DNA from: Rubrobacter xylanophilus
GTDB taxonomy: Bacteria > Actinomycetota > Rubrobacteria > Rubrobacterales > Rubrobacteraceae
Reading direction: 5' to 3'
Length of the DNA stretch: 64,000 nucleotides
NCBI RefSeq assembly: GCF_007164525.1
Contig: NZ_AP019791.1
Location: forward strand, 1-64,000
Part shown: one piece after another, positions 17,917 to 25,815 of the stretch
Layout: each line of letters opens with the position of its first letter
Numbering within the stretch: position 1 is the first letter of the stretch
Notes under the pieces: generated by a model
The model's database searches: none
What the model saw: only the letters and a program-made list of their open reading frames with translations
Told to the model about the DNA's origin: nothing
Position numbers and translations under genes: made by a program

Positions 17917-18903
17917 CTACCTCCTCGCGGCGGTCTCCAGCCCGAAGTTGGCGGCGTAGAGCTCGGAGATCCTGTCGAGCTCCTCCCGGGTGAGGTCCGG
18001 GGTGTCCGGGGCGGCGGCGAACTCCTCCAGCTGCTCTTCGTCGTAGATGTTGGGCAGGGTCGAGACGACCTCGGGGGAGGCCAGGCAGAACTTGAGCGCG
18101 GCCTGCCCCAGGGTGCGTCCCTGCTCCTCCAGGAAGCGCAGCTGCTCCACCTTCTTGAGGCCTTCGAGCAGCCACTCCCTCGGGCGGTGGCGCCGGTGGT
18201 CGTTCTCGGCGAAGGTGGTGTTCTCGTCGTACTTGCCCTCCAGCATCCCCGAGGAGTGCGGGACCCGGACGACGAGGGAGGTCTCCGTCTCACGGGCCAC
18301 CTCGATGAGCTCCCGGCCGGGGTCCTGTTCCAGGATGTTGTAGATCATCTGCACCCCGTCCACGTTCCTCTCGCGCATGGCCCGGACGCCCTCTTCGAGC
18401 CAGCCGATCGCCGGCCCGAGGGCGACGCCGTAGGCCCGGATCTTTCCCTCCCGCTTGAACTCCTCCATGAGCTCGAAGAGCCGGTCGTTGTCGATGGCGT
18501 CCATCTTGGCGTTGTGCAGCTGCAGGAAGTCTATGTAGTCGGTCTTCAGGCGCCTGAGGCTCTGCTCGAGGGCGAAGCGGACGAAGTCCTCGGACCAGTT
18601 CTGCGGCCGCTCCTGCTGACCGCGCCGCTCGGTGTGGTTGTAGAAGTCGTAGCCGATCTTGGTGGAGATCACCACCTCGTCCCGCCTCCCCCGGAAGGCC
18701 TCGGCCAGGATCGTCTCGCCCCTGCCCGAGCCGTAGGTGTCCGCGGTGTCGTAGTAGTTGATCCCCAGCTCGTGCGCCCGCCTCAGGAGCGCCAGCGCCC
18801 GCGCATCATCCACCTCGCCCCACCATCCGGTGCTGACGGTCCATACCCCGAAACCAACCTCGGAGACCTCTACGTCCGTGCCAGCCAGCCTGCGGTATCT
18901 CAT
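17917..18903 (-). CDS. Aldo/keto reductase
   Basis: A 328-residue TIM-barrel NAD(P)H-dependent oxidoreductase. The catalytic Asp-Tyr pair is in [15 protein letters not shown], the Lys in ISTKIGYDF and the His in LQLHNAKMD, all in the usual order. The substrate cannot be told from the sequence. TAGAAT (reverse complement of 18958-18963) is a possible -10 box. The next gene, hemQ, follows after 3 nt. Confidence 0.9.
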   Translation of the reverse strand: MRYRRLAGTDVEVSEVGFGVWTVSTGWWGEVDDARALALLRRAHELGINYYDTADTYGSGRGETILAEAFRGRRDEVVISTKIGYDFYNHTERRGQQERPQNWSEDFVRFALEQSLRRLKTDYIDFLQLHNAKMDAIDNDRLFELMEEFKREGKIRAYGVALGPAIGWLEEGVRAMRERNVDGVQMIYNILEQDPGRELIEVARETETSLVVRVPHSSGMLEGKYDENTTFAENDHRRHRPREWLLEGLKKVEQLRFLEEQGRTLGQAALKFCLASPEVVSTLPNIYDEEQLEEFAAAPDTPDLTREELDRISELYAANFGLETAARR

Positions 18904-19013
18904 CCGTCCTGTTACCCCCGCCGTAGCTCTCGCTCGTCACAAACTCTCTCCTACTACATTCTACCGGCGGGCGCTGTAGAAAAGTTCTCTCCCGAAGAAC
19001 CTCTGCACACCGA

Positions 19014-19046
19014 TGTTAAGAAGCTGTTACGAAAATATTGTGAAAA
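19014..19046 (+). repeat. Three 11-bp direct repeats, candidate response-regulator operator
   Basis: TGTTAAGAAGC, TGTTACGAAAA and TATTGTGAAAA follow one another without a gap. The last matches the second at 8 of 11 positions. The array ends 4 nt before the -35 box of the downstream gene. Such 11-bp spacing is typical of OmpR/PhoB-family operators. Confidence 0.5.
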
Positions 19047-19050
19047 CCTC

Positions 19051-19079
19051 TTGAACGGTCGTCCGGCTGCTGCTAGAGT
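19051..19079 (+). promoter_or_regulatory. Probable promoter of the RlpA-like gene
   Basis: TTGAAC (19051-19056) and TAGAGT (19074-19079) are 17 nt apart. This gives an untranslated leader of about 42 nt that contains the GGAGGGGGGA ribosome binding site. Confidence 0.6.
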
Positions 19080-19127
19080 GCCCGCCTAGCCTTGAAAAAC
19101 AGATAACCGATCCGGAGGGGGGATCTT

Positions 19128-20117
19128 TTGTCCGGTACGCGAAGCGCGTCCTTACGCACGCTTTTGCTCGGTGCTGGTTTTGCGGGTGCCTTGCTGGCGC
19201 TCCTGCTGGTGGCGGGCGGGGTGGCCCGGGCTCAGCAGATGACGGCTACGTGGTACGGTCCGGGCTTCGAGGGCTCGACGACCGCCAGCGGTGAGCCCTT
19301 CGACCCCAGCGACTACACAGCGGCGCACAAGACCCTGCCCTTCGGGACCAAGCTGATCGTCACCTACAACGGCAGGTCCGTGGTGGTGCGGGTGAACGAC
19401 CGCGGCCCTTACTCGGGGGGGCATGATCTGGACCTCTCGCAGGCCGCCGCCGAGTACCTCGGCCTGACCGCCGTCGGATCGGCGGTGGTGAACGTGGAGT
19501 TCGCTGATCCCTCCACCCCCACCGGGCCCTACAGCGGCGGGCAGCAACAACCGGCCCCCGCGCAACAGGAGCAGCCTGTCGCCGCGCAGCCGCAGCCGGG
19601 GCAGGCGGGCGGCTCGCCGGAGGCTGCCGCCCGGCAGGGCGTCGCGTCCCCGGAGCAGCCGGCCGCCTCCGAGCAGTATGCGGAGGAGGCCACCGAACAG
19701 TATGCGGAGGAGCAGTCGGCGGCTCCCGAGCAGTACGAGGAGGAGCGGCCGGCAGCCGACCCCGGACAGCGCGCGGGGGGGCAGTACGACGGTGAGGAAC
19801 CCTCCCCGGAGCCGGTTTCTGGCCTGAATCTGAAGGGCGCCCTGCAGGGCATCGCCGAGGATCCGGGCGCGGCGCGGAACTGGATAGAACTTGCCGAGGC
19901 CGCGGCACCCGTGCAGGCCGGGCTGCCGGACGAGATCGCCGGGGCGGAGACCGGTGCCGCTGAGACCTCTGACGGGAAGGTTTCCTCTTCCACCTCATCG
20001 ACCCTGGGCATCTCCGTGCTTCCTGACACCGGCGGTGCGTCCGCGGTCGTGCTCGCGGGCATCGGGGTCCTGACCCTGGCCGGGCTCGCCGTGGGCCGCG
20101 GGATCTTCCGCCGTTAA
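19128..20117 (+). CDS. RlpA-like double-psi beta-barrel protein with LPxTG sortase anchor
   Basis: A 329-residue secreted protein. A signal peptide covers about residues 1-36. A double-psi beta-barrel domain of the RlpA/3D type follows (TATWYGPGFEGSTTASGE, LPFGTKLIVTYNGRSVVVRV, NDRGPY, and Asp in HDLDLSQAA). These domains are lytic transglycosylases or peptidoglycan binders. A low-complexity region rich in Gln, Pro, Ala and Glu contains EQYAEE repeats. The C terminus is a complete cell-wall sorting signal: LPDTGG at 298-303, a hydrophobic helix and Arg-Arg. Covalent anchoring by a sortase is therefore expected. TTG 19128 is supported by GGAGGGGGGA upstream. Confidence 0.88.
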   Translation: MSGTRSASLRTLLLGAGFAGALLALLLVAGGVARAQQMTATWYGPGFEGSTTASGEPFDPSDYTAAHKTLPFGTKLIVTYNGRSVVVRVNDRGPYSGGHDLDLSQAAAEYLGLTAVGSAVVNVEFADPSTPTGPYSGGQQQPAPAQQEQPVAAQPQPGQAGGSPEAAARQGVASPEQPAASEQYAEEATEQYAEEQSAAPEQYEEERPAADPGQRAGGQYDGEEPSPEPVSGLNLKGALQGIAEDPGAARNWIELAEAAAPVQAGLPDEIAGAETGAAETSDGKVSSSTSSTLGISVLPDTGGASAVVLAGIGVLTLAGLAVGRGIFRR

Positions 20118-20182
20118 GCCCGCGGGCGGAGTCTTCGGGGGCGGGGCTCGGGCGTCCCGCTCCCTTTTCTCCTGCGCGGGCG

Positions 20183-20188
20183 TATAAT
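20183..20188 (+). promoter_or_regulatory. Probable -10 box of a leaderless comB mRNA
   Basis: A perfect TATAAT ends 7 nt before GTG 20195, and no ribosome binding site lies in between. A later in-frame ATG at 20234 lacks such support. Confidence 0.55.
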
Positions 20189-20194
20189 CGATCG

Positions 20195-21046
20195 GTGCCC
20201 GCACGGAGCATTACACACGACGGCAAAAGCCCCATGCTCGTCCGCTACGTGGGAGGGGTCCGGGGCGCCCGGTCGGCCGCCCGCGCCGGGGCCGTAGCGG
20301 TCGTCGTGGACGCCTTCCGGGCCAGCGCTACCCTGGCCGCCCTCGTTTACCGGGGCGCGGTGGTCGTGCCCGTCGCCTCCGTGGAGGAGGCGCTCGCGCT
20401 TCCGGCCGACCTGCGGGTCGGGGAGCGGGGAGGGGCCAGGGTGGCGGGCTTCGACCTCGGGAACTCCCCGACGGCCGTTCTGGAGTCCCGCGTGGAGCCG
20501 GGCAGCCGGGTGGTGATGAGCACCACCAACGGCACCCGCATCGTCGAAGCCGCGGCCGGGGCCGCGGCGGTCTACGCAGGTTCGTTCGTCAACGCCGGGG
20601 CGCTCGCCCGCGCCCTGATCTCGGAGTTCCCCGGGTCCGAGGTCGTCGTCGTGGGTTGCGGCTGGAGAGGACACCGATCCTCGGAGGACGAGGCGGCGGC
20701 GGGAGCCATCATCCACCGGCTGCGGAGTTTCGGGGCCGGGGCCGACCCCCGCGCCCGGGCGGTGGAGGAGGCCTATCTCGCGCGCCCGCTCGGCAGGCTC
20801 GCGAAAAACGCCGCCGCCCGCCGCCTCATCCGGCTCGGCTACGCCCGGGACGTGGAATTTTGCCTGAGGAAGGACGTCCTCCCCGCCGTTCCCCGGCTGC
20901 TGGACGGGGCCTTCGTGGAGGGCGGGACGCCCGCAAAAAATCTTCTTGACAGCCGGGAGGTCCGCATTTACTCTGAAGGCGGGCCGGCGGACCAAACGTT
21001 ACAAGCCGGTAGCGGGGTCCGCCAATCCGCCGCAGAAAGGAGGTGA
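20195..21046 (+). CDS. comB: ComB-like 2-phosphosulfolactate phosphatase
   Basis: A 283-residue protein of the ComB family. In methanogens ComB dephosphorylates 2-phosphosulfolactate on the way to coenzyme M. Motifs include VVVDAFRASATLAAL, NSPTAVLE, STTNGTRIV and AGSFVNAGALA, plus an acidic metal site in SSEDEAAAGAI. Bacterial homologues are common without a coenzyme M pathway, and no comA or comC is seen here, so the physiological substrate is open. The C-terminal coding end contains a strong promoter for the next small gene. Confidence 0.82.
   Translation: MPARSITHDGKSPMLVRYVGGVRGARSAARAGAVAVVVDAFRASATLAALVYRGAVVVPVASVEEALALPADLRVGERGGARVAGFDLGNSPTAVLESRVEPGSRVVMSTTNGTRIVEAAAGAAAVYAGSFVNAGALARALISEFPGSEVVVVGCGWRGHRSSEDEAAAGAIIHRLRSFGAGADPRARAVEEAYLARPLGRLAKNAAARRLIRLGYARDVEFCLRKDVLPAVPRLLDGAFVEGGTPAKNLLDSREVRIYSEGGPADQTLQAGSGVRQSAAERR
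20946..20974 (+). promoter_or_regulatory. Strong promoter inside the comB 3' end
   Basis: A consensus TTGACA (20946-20951) is followed at 17 nt by TACTCT (20969-20974), with TTTACT at 15 nt as an alternative. It would drive the 65-aa protein gene and the structured RNA downstream. Confidence 0.55.
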
Positions 21047-21055
21047 GCCGACGCA

Positions 21056-21253
21056 ATGACCACCATCACCCACGAGAGGACCCGGGAGTTCACGCGGGAG
21101 GAGGTGGATCGGGCCATCGACGTCATCGAGCGCCACCTCGAGAAGGAGGCCCGCACCCGCAACCTGCTGGACGAACAGGCGATCATGCGCCCGAAGGACC
21201 TGTGCAAGCAGCAGGGCCTCGACATGGTCGTCGAGCTGCGCAGCCTGATGTGA
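21056..21253 (+). CDS. Small uncharacterised charged protein
   Basis: A 65-residue, highly charged, mostly helical protein beginning MTTITHERTREFTREEVDR. It has an excellent ribosome binding site (AAGGAGGTGA, 10 nt before the ATG) and its own promoter, so it is likely well expressed. I recognise no family. It has no membrane segment or signal peptide. A strongly folded RNA and a terminator follow its stop. Confidence 0.7.
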   Translation: MTTITHERTREFTREEVDRAIDVIERHLEKEARTRNLLDEQAIMRPKDLCKQQGLDMVVELRSLM

Positions 21254-21271
21254 AGACGCGCGGCACGAGGC

Positions 21272-21354
21272 TTCAAGCCTGCGAAGGGGGATGCACAGTA
21301 AGCGGCATCCCGTAGGCCATACGGGCTGTCCATCCCCCTTCGGTAGGCTGTGAA
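21272..21354 (+). ncRNA. Compact structured RNA, about 83 nt, family unknown
   Basis: Nearly the whole stretch folds into one long interrupted hairpin. TTCA pairs with TGAA at the base, AGCCT with AGGCT, GAAGGGGGATG (21283-21293) with CATCCCCCTTC (21331-21341), ACAG (21295-21298) with CTGT (21326-21329), and CCCGTA (21309-21314) with TACGGG (21320-21325) around a GGCCA loop. An unpaired 10-nt bulge TAAGCGGCAT lies on one side only. It sits between the small protein gene and a terminator, so it could be a 3'UTR element or a processed small RNA. I do not recognise it as SRP, 6S, tmRNA or RNase P RNA. Confidence 0.5.
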
Positions 21355-21391
21355 CGAAGAGGGCCGGGGGATAATCCCCCGGCCCTCTTCG
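21355..21391. terminator. Bidirectional intrinsic terminator
   Basis: A perfect 16-bp stem (CGAAGAGGGCCGGGGG, loop ATAAT) lies between the plus-strand small gene and the minus-strand tRNA gene. It is followed by TTTG on the plus strand and TTCA on the minus strand. It can end transcripts from both sides. Confidence 0.85.
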
Positions 21392-21401
21392 TTTGCTGGA
21401 G

Positions 21402-21491
21402 CGGAGGAGGAGGGATTCGAACCCTCGATACCCCTGTTAGAGGTATAACACCTTAGCAGGGTGCCGCCTTCGGCCACTCGGCCACTCCTCC
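21402..21491 (-). tRNA. tRNA-Ser(GCT)
   Basis: A 90-nt class II tRNA. The acceptor stem GGAGGAG pairs with CTCCTCC, followed by discriminator G. The anticodon loop reads CTGCTAA with anticodon GCT for AGC/AGU codons. A long variable arm is typical of serine tRNAs. The T arm is GAGGGTTCGAATCCCTC. CCA is not encoded. Confidence 0.95.
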
Positions 21492-21509
21492 ACGGAGGGA
21501 AGGATTATA

Positions 21510-22508
21510 TCAGAAGGGTCGGCGGCCCGCGGTGGTTTCGTCGGCCGGTTCGCCCTCCAGAATCCGCTCGCCGGAGATCTCCTCCTTCATCCGGGCGAGG
21601 GTGGCGTTCAGGGAGGCGCCGAAGAGGATGGTGAGCGAGGAGATGTAGAGGTAGAGGAGGAGGACGATGGCGACCCCGATGGAGCCGTAGGTCTTGTTGT
21701 AGGAGCCGAAGTTGTTCACGTAGAAGCTGAAGGCGGCGCTCGCGACGACCCACAGCAGCACGGCCACCAGGCCGCCCGGCGTGATCCAGCGGAACGGCTG
21801 ATCCACGGCGGGGGCGAGGTAGTAGATGAGGGCCACCGTGACCACCAGAAAGAGCAGCGCCACCGGCCAGCGGGCCACGTTCCAGGTGGCCTGGAAGAGC
21901 TCGCCCAGGCCGAAGTAGCGGGCGATGGCCTCCCCGATCGGTGGTCCCAGGATCATCAGCAGGACGCCGAGGAAGACGAGGCCCGAGAGCCCGAGCGTCA
22001 TGCCGACCGCCAGCGCGCGGACCTTCCAGAAGGGGCGGGTCTCCTGTACCTCGTAGGCGGTGTTCAGGGCCTTTATGAGGGCGTTGAACGCCCCCGAGGC
22101 GGACCAAAGGGTCAGCAGGATACCGAAGGAGAGCAGGCCGGGGGCCGGGTGTTCGCCCCGGATTACGTCCCCCATATAGGTGGCGATGAGGGCGTAGACC
22201 TGCTCGGGAAGGACCTGCCGGAAGTAGGAGAGCACCTCCTCGGCCAGCTCGGGGCTGGAGAACGTGCCCATGAGCGAGACCAGGACGAGCATGAAGGGGA
22301 AGAGCGCCAGGATGAGGTAGTAGGCCAGCTGGGCGGCCATCCCGGCCGCGTCGTCCCGCTGCAGCTTCTCCACGGTCGCCCTGAGCGTGCGCAGGCTCAT
22401 CAGGGCCCTGAGGTCCTGCACGAAGTCCGCGAACGAGCCGTTCGCCGGACGATCGGCCGGCCCTCCTGGAAGGTTTCGCCCGATCTCTGTGTCCCCTCGC
22501 GGTGTCAT
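21510..22508 (-). CDS. YihY/BrkB-family inner-membrane protein
   Basis: A protein of about 332 residues with six predicted helices after an N-terminal soluble stretch. Family motifs are AAQLAYYLILALFPFMLVL, WSASGAFNALIKALNTAYEV and the Gly/Tyr-rich NNFGSYNKTYGSIG. These proteins were once called ribonuclease BN, but the assignment is not supported and the function is unknown. I chose ATG 22508, because longer readings would run into the divergent topoisomerase gene. TATAAA (reverse complement of 22536-22541) is a possible -10 box. Confidence 0.88.
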   Translation of the reverse strand: MTPRGDTEIGRNLPGGPADRPANGSFADFVQDLRALMSLRTLRATVEKLQRDDAAGMAAQLAYYLILALFPFMLVLVSLMGTFSSPELAEEVLSYFRQVLPEQVYALIATYMGDVIRGEHPAPGLLSFGILLTLWSASGAFNALIKALNTAYEVQETRPFWKVRALAVGMTLGLSGLVFLGVLLMILGPPIGEAIARYFGLGELFQATWNVARWPVALLFLVVTVALIYYLAPAVDQPFRWITPGGLVAVLLWVVASAAFSFYVNNFGSYNKTYGSIGVAIVLLLYLYISSLTILFGASLNATLARMKEEISGERILEGEPADETTAGRRPF

Positions 22509-22595
22509 ACGCAGTTTGTCTGAACCCTCGAACAGTTTATAGCCGGGATCGTACGCACCGAAACCCGAGCGGGTGTCGTTCTCTCCCTGCCGCCG

Positions 22596-22601
22596 TATAC
22601 T
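22596..22601 (+). promoter_or_regulatory. Probable -10 box of a leaderless topB mRNA
   Basis: TATACT ends 7 nt before ATG 22608, with no ribosome binding site between. Confidence 0.5.
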
Positions 22602-22607
22602 CGGCGC

Positions 22608-24779
22608 ATGAGGCTCATCGTCGCCGAGAAGCCCTCCGTGGGGAGGGACATAGCGAACGCCCTCGGCAGACACCGCAAGGGCAGGGGCGCACTCTTCGGG
22701 AGCGGCTGGACCGTCACCTGGGCGCTCGGGCACCTCGCCGAGCTCGCCCCGCCCGAGGCCTACGGCGCCGAGTACAAGAGGTGGCGCCTGGAGACGTTGC
22801 CGGTCCTGCCCGAGCGGTTCAGGGTCCGCGTCAACCCAAAGACCCGCGAGCAGTTCGAGCTCGTCGAGGGGCTGCTGCGCGACCCGTCGGTCACGGAGGT
22901 CGTAAACGCCTGCGACGCCGGGAGGGAGGGGGAGCTCATCTTCGCCTACCTCTACCAGCTCTCCGGCTGCAGAAAGCCGGTGAGGCGGCTCTGGGTCTCC
23001 TCGCTCACCCCCGAGGCGATCCGCGAGGGCTTCGCTACTTTACGCGACGGCCCTTCGATGAAGCCGCTCGAGGACGCCGCCCGCAGCCGCGCGGAGGCCG
23101 ACTGGATCGTGGGCATGAACGCCACCCGCGCCTACTCCGTCCGCTTCTCGCGCCCCGGCAGCGTCCTCTCCGTGGGGCGCGTCCAGACCCCCACCCTCAG
23201 GCTGCTCGTCGAGCGCGAGCGGGAGATAGAGAGCTTCAAACCCGAGAAATTCTTCACCGTCCACGCCCGTTTCGCGCGCGACGGGAAGACCTACGACGGC
23301 CTCTGGTTCAGGAAGAAGGAGAGCCGCCTCAAGGAGCGGGAGGCCGCCGAGCAGATAGCGGAGAAGGTCCGCGGCGGCAGCGGCGTCGTGAAGAAGGCCG
23401 AGAGGCGGCGGACCTCCGAGAGGCCGCCGCTCCTCTACGACCTCACCGAGCTCCAGCGCAACGCCAACGCGAGGTTCGGCTTCACCGCCGAGAGGACGCT
23501 CCGGGCCGCCCAGGCGCTCTACGAGGAGAGAAAGCTCATAACCTACCCCCGCACCTCGAGCCGCTACCTCTCGAAGGACATGGTCGGCACGCTCAAGAAG
23601 CGCGTCGAGGCGGCGGGGGGCCTGCCGGAGCTCGCGCCCTTCGCCGGGAGGCTGCTCGCGGCGGAGCGGCTCCCGGTCGGCAGGCGCATCGTGGACGACT
23701 CGAAGGTTACAGACCATCACGCCATCGTCCCGACGGACAGGCGACCCTCCGGCGACCTGCCGCCCGACGAGGCGAAGGTCTACGACCTGGTGGCGCGGCG
23801 TTTCCTCGCGGTCTTCTTCCCGGCGGCCCGCTTCGAGAACACCACCGTCGTGACGGAGGTGCGCGAGGAGACCTTCCTGAGCAGGGGGCGGGTGGTGCTC
23901 GAGGCCGGGTGGCGGGAGCTCTATCCGGGCGGCGTCGGCGGCGGGAAGGAGAAGGAGCCGCCCGTGCTGCCGCCCGTAGAGGTCGGCCAGGAGTGGCGGG
24001 TGGCGAAGGTGGGGGTCAAGGAGGGCGAGACAAAGCCGCCGCCGCGCTACACCGAGTCGGCGATCTTGGGGGCGATGGAGACCGCCGGCAAGCTCGTCGA
24101 GGACGAGGAGCTCAGGCAGCAGATGAAGGACTCCGGGCTCGGAACCCCCGCCACACGGGCGGCGATCATCGAGCGCCTCATAGAGGTCGGCTACGTCGAG
24201 CGGGAGAAGAAGGCGCTCGTCCCCACTGCCAAGGGGCGCGCCCTGATCTCCCTGCTCGCGGACAGCCCGCTCTCCTCGCCCGAGATGACCGCCCGCTGGG
24301 AGCGGCGCCTCGCCCGCATAGAGCGCGGCGAGGAGCGGCGCCCGGACTTCATGGCCGACATAAGCCGTTTCGCCGCCTCCGTCGTCGAGGGCGTGCGCCG
24401 CATGGAGGGCGGGAAGATAGCCGCCACGAACGGAGGCGGAGGGAAGGCCCTCGGCGCCTGCCCGAAGTGCGGATCCCCGGTGGTCGAGACGAAGAAGGCC
24501 TACGGGTGCTCCGCGTGGAGGAGGACCGGCTGCGACTTCGCCATCTGGAAGCGCGTCGCCGGAAAGCGCGTGAGCGAGGCGCAGGCCAGGCAGCTACTCG
24601 CGAAGGGCAGGACCGCGCGGCTCAAAGGCTTCAAGGGCAAGTCGGGCAAGTCCTTCTCCGCTGCACTAGTGCTCGACGAGGAGGGGCGGGTGCGGCTGGA
24701 GTTCGAAGAAGGGTTGGGCGGCCCTAGGGACCTGTGGTCTCACGATCACCTTTCCCGCCGTTCTCCACGATCGTTCTGA
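22608..24779 (+). CDS. topB: Type IA DNA topoisomerase (topoisomerase III)
   Basis: A 723-residue TopB-type enzyme that passes single DNA strands and resolves recombination or replication intermediates. The Toprim domain has Glu in LIVAEKPSVGRDIA and the acidic pair in DAGREGELIF. The catalytic Tyr is Tyr313 in ITYPRTSSRYLS. A C-terminal zinc-finger-like module has CPKCGSPVV and a CSAW pair before FAIWKR. The length is typical. Its last 56 bp overlap the convergent mscS gene. A leaderless start is likely. Confidence 0.95.
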   Translation: MRLIVAEKPSVGRDIANALGRHRKGRGALFGSGWTVTWALGHLAELAPPEAYGAEYKRWRLETLPVLPERFRVRVNPKTREQFELVEGLLRDPSVTEVVNACDAGREGELIFAYLYQLSGCRKPVRRLWVSSLTPEAIREGFATLRDGPSMKPLEDAARSRAEADWIVGMNATRAYSVRFSRPGSVLSVGRVQTPTLRLLVEREREIESFKPEKFFTVHARFARDGKTYDGLWFRKKESRLKEREAAEQIAEKVRGGSGVVKKAERRRTSERPPLLYDLTELQRNANARFGFTAERTLRAAQALYEERKLITYPRTSSRYLSKDMVGTLKKRVEAAGGLPELAPFAGRLLAAERLPVGRRIVDDSKVTDHHAIVPTDRRPSGDLPPDEAKVYDLVARRFLAVFFPAARFENTTVVTEVREETFLSRGRVVLEAGWRELYPGGVGGGKEKEPPVLPPVEVGQEWRVAKVGVKEGETKPPPRYTESAILGAMETAGKLVEDEELRQQMKDSGLGTPATRAAIIERLIEVGYVEREKKALVPTAKGRALISLLADSPLSSPEMTARWERRLARIERGEERRPDFMADISRFAASVVEGVRRMEGGKIAATNGGGGKALGACPKCGSPVVETKKAYGCSAWRRTGCDFAIWKRVAGKRVSEAQARQLLAKGRTARLKGFKGKSGKSFSAALVLDEEGRVRLEFEEGLGGPRDLWSHDHLSRRSPRSF

Positions 24780-25680
24780 CCCGTAGCTCCCCCGCAGCCT
24801 TCTCGTCCTCCTTGGGAATGTGGAGGGTCCGGATGGGGAAGGGTATGGTGATGCCGGCTTCGTCGAAGGCCAGCTTCACGTTCGCCGTCACCTCGGAGAC
24901 GATGCGAAACTGGTTTTGCATCGTCGGGTCCGACCAGAAGCGTAGGATCAGGTTCACCGAGCTCTCGCCGAGTTCGCCTACCAGGACGAGCGGCTGCGGC
25001 AACGAGCGAACGCCCTCCGTCTCGGCCAGTACGTGGCGGGCGATCTCCAGGGCCTTGCGGAGATCGTCGTCGTAGTGGATCCCGACCAGTACGTCGTAGC
25101 GACGATCGGGATAGGCCGTCTGGTTGGTGATGGCGTTAAGGTATACCTCCGCGTTCGGGATCGCGATCCGCTTGCCGTCGAAGGTGCGCAGGATGGTGTC
25201 GTGAATGCTTATGGTCTCTACCCTGCCGGCGTATCCGTTCACCTCGATCTCGTCCCCGATGCGGAATGGGGAGAAGAGTATGGTGAGTATGCCGGAGAAC
25301 ATGTTCTCCAGAGGGCTCTTGAGCGCAAAACCCAGGCCCACGGAGAGGAGTCCGAAGCCCGTGAAGAGCCTGCCTACCGAGGCGCCGGTCGCCACGCCCA
25401 AGAAGGCTACGATCCCCAAGGTCAGGACCGAGAAGAAGGCGAGCCGTACCACCAGGAGTCGTATCCGCAGTGCCATCGGTGCCCGGCCCACGGCCGCCTT
25501 GACCACGCGCCGAACCACCAGGGCGAGCACCAAAAAAGCTGCGAAGACGAGGAGCGCGGCCAGAAGGCGTGGCGCCTGCAGCGCAGCCTCCCGGGCGAAC
25601 GCATTGAAGGACTCCCGCAGCGCATCCACGACACCTGCGCCGTCCTGCAAAATGAACATGCTGTCGAAGACGGGCAGCAT
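24724..25680 (-). CDS. Small-conductance mechanosensitive channel, MscS family
   Basis: A protein of about 318 residues. Three or four membrane helices lie in the first 150 residues, including the pore helix with the Gly/Ala pattern RLFTGFGLLSVGLGFALKSP. The beta domain starts at FRIGDEIEVNGYAGRVE. The family motif IPNAEVY is present. It protects cells from osmotic downshock. ATG 25680 is preceded by AAAGG, and by TATACT (reverse complement of 25691-25696) 11 nt upstream. The frame stays open far upstream, but only as a shadow of the divergent flavoprotein gene. Its 3' end overlaps topB by 56 bp. Confidence 0.92.
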   Translation of the reverse strand: MLPVFDSMFILQDGAGVVDALRESFNAFAREAALQAPRLLAALLVFAAFLVLALVVRRVVKAAVGRAPMALRIRLLVVRLAFFSVLTLGIVAFLGVATGASVGRLFTGFGLLSVGLGFALKSPLENMFSGILTILFSPFRIGDEIEVNGYAGRVETISIHDTILRTFDGKRIAIPNAEVYLNAITNQTAYPDRRYDVLVGIHYDDDLRKALEIARHVLAETEGVRSLPQPLVLVGELGESSVNLILRFWSDPTMQNQFRIVSEVTANVKLAFDEAGITIPFPIRTLHIPKEDEKAAGELRVRTIVENGGKGDRETTGP

Positions 25681-25815
25681 CCTTTGGAAGAGTATAGAGC
25701 ATGCTGGTGGAGAGGTACGGCATGAGCGGCGTCGGAGGCAGGATGCAACGGCCGCGTGGACCTGGCCCGCATGCGGCTCGCCAATCGCGCACGATGCGTT
25801 AAACTCGTCCTCGCG

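Noticed and set aside
20968-21477. Open frame on the minus strand covering tRNA-Ser (reads RGIEGSNPSSSA)
   Set aside because: This is the usual false protein read through a serine tRNA gene.
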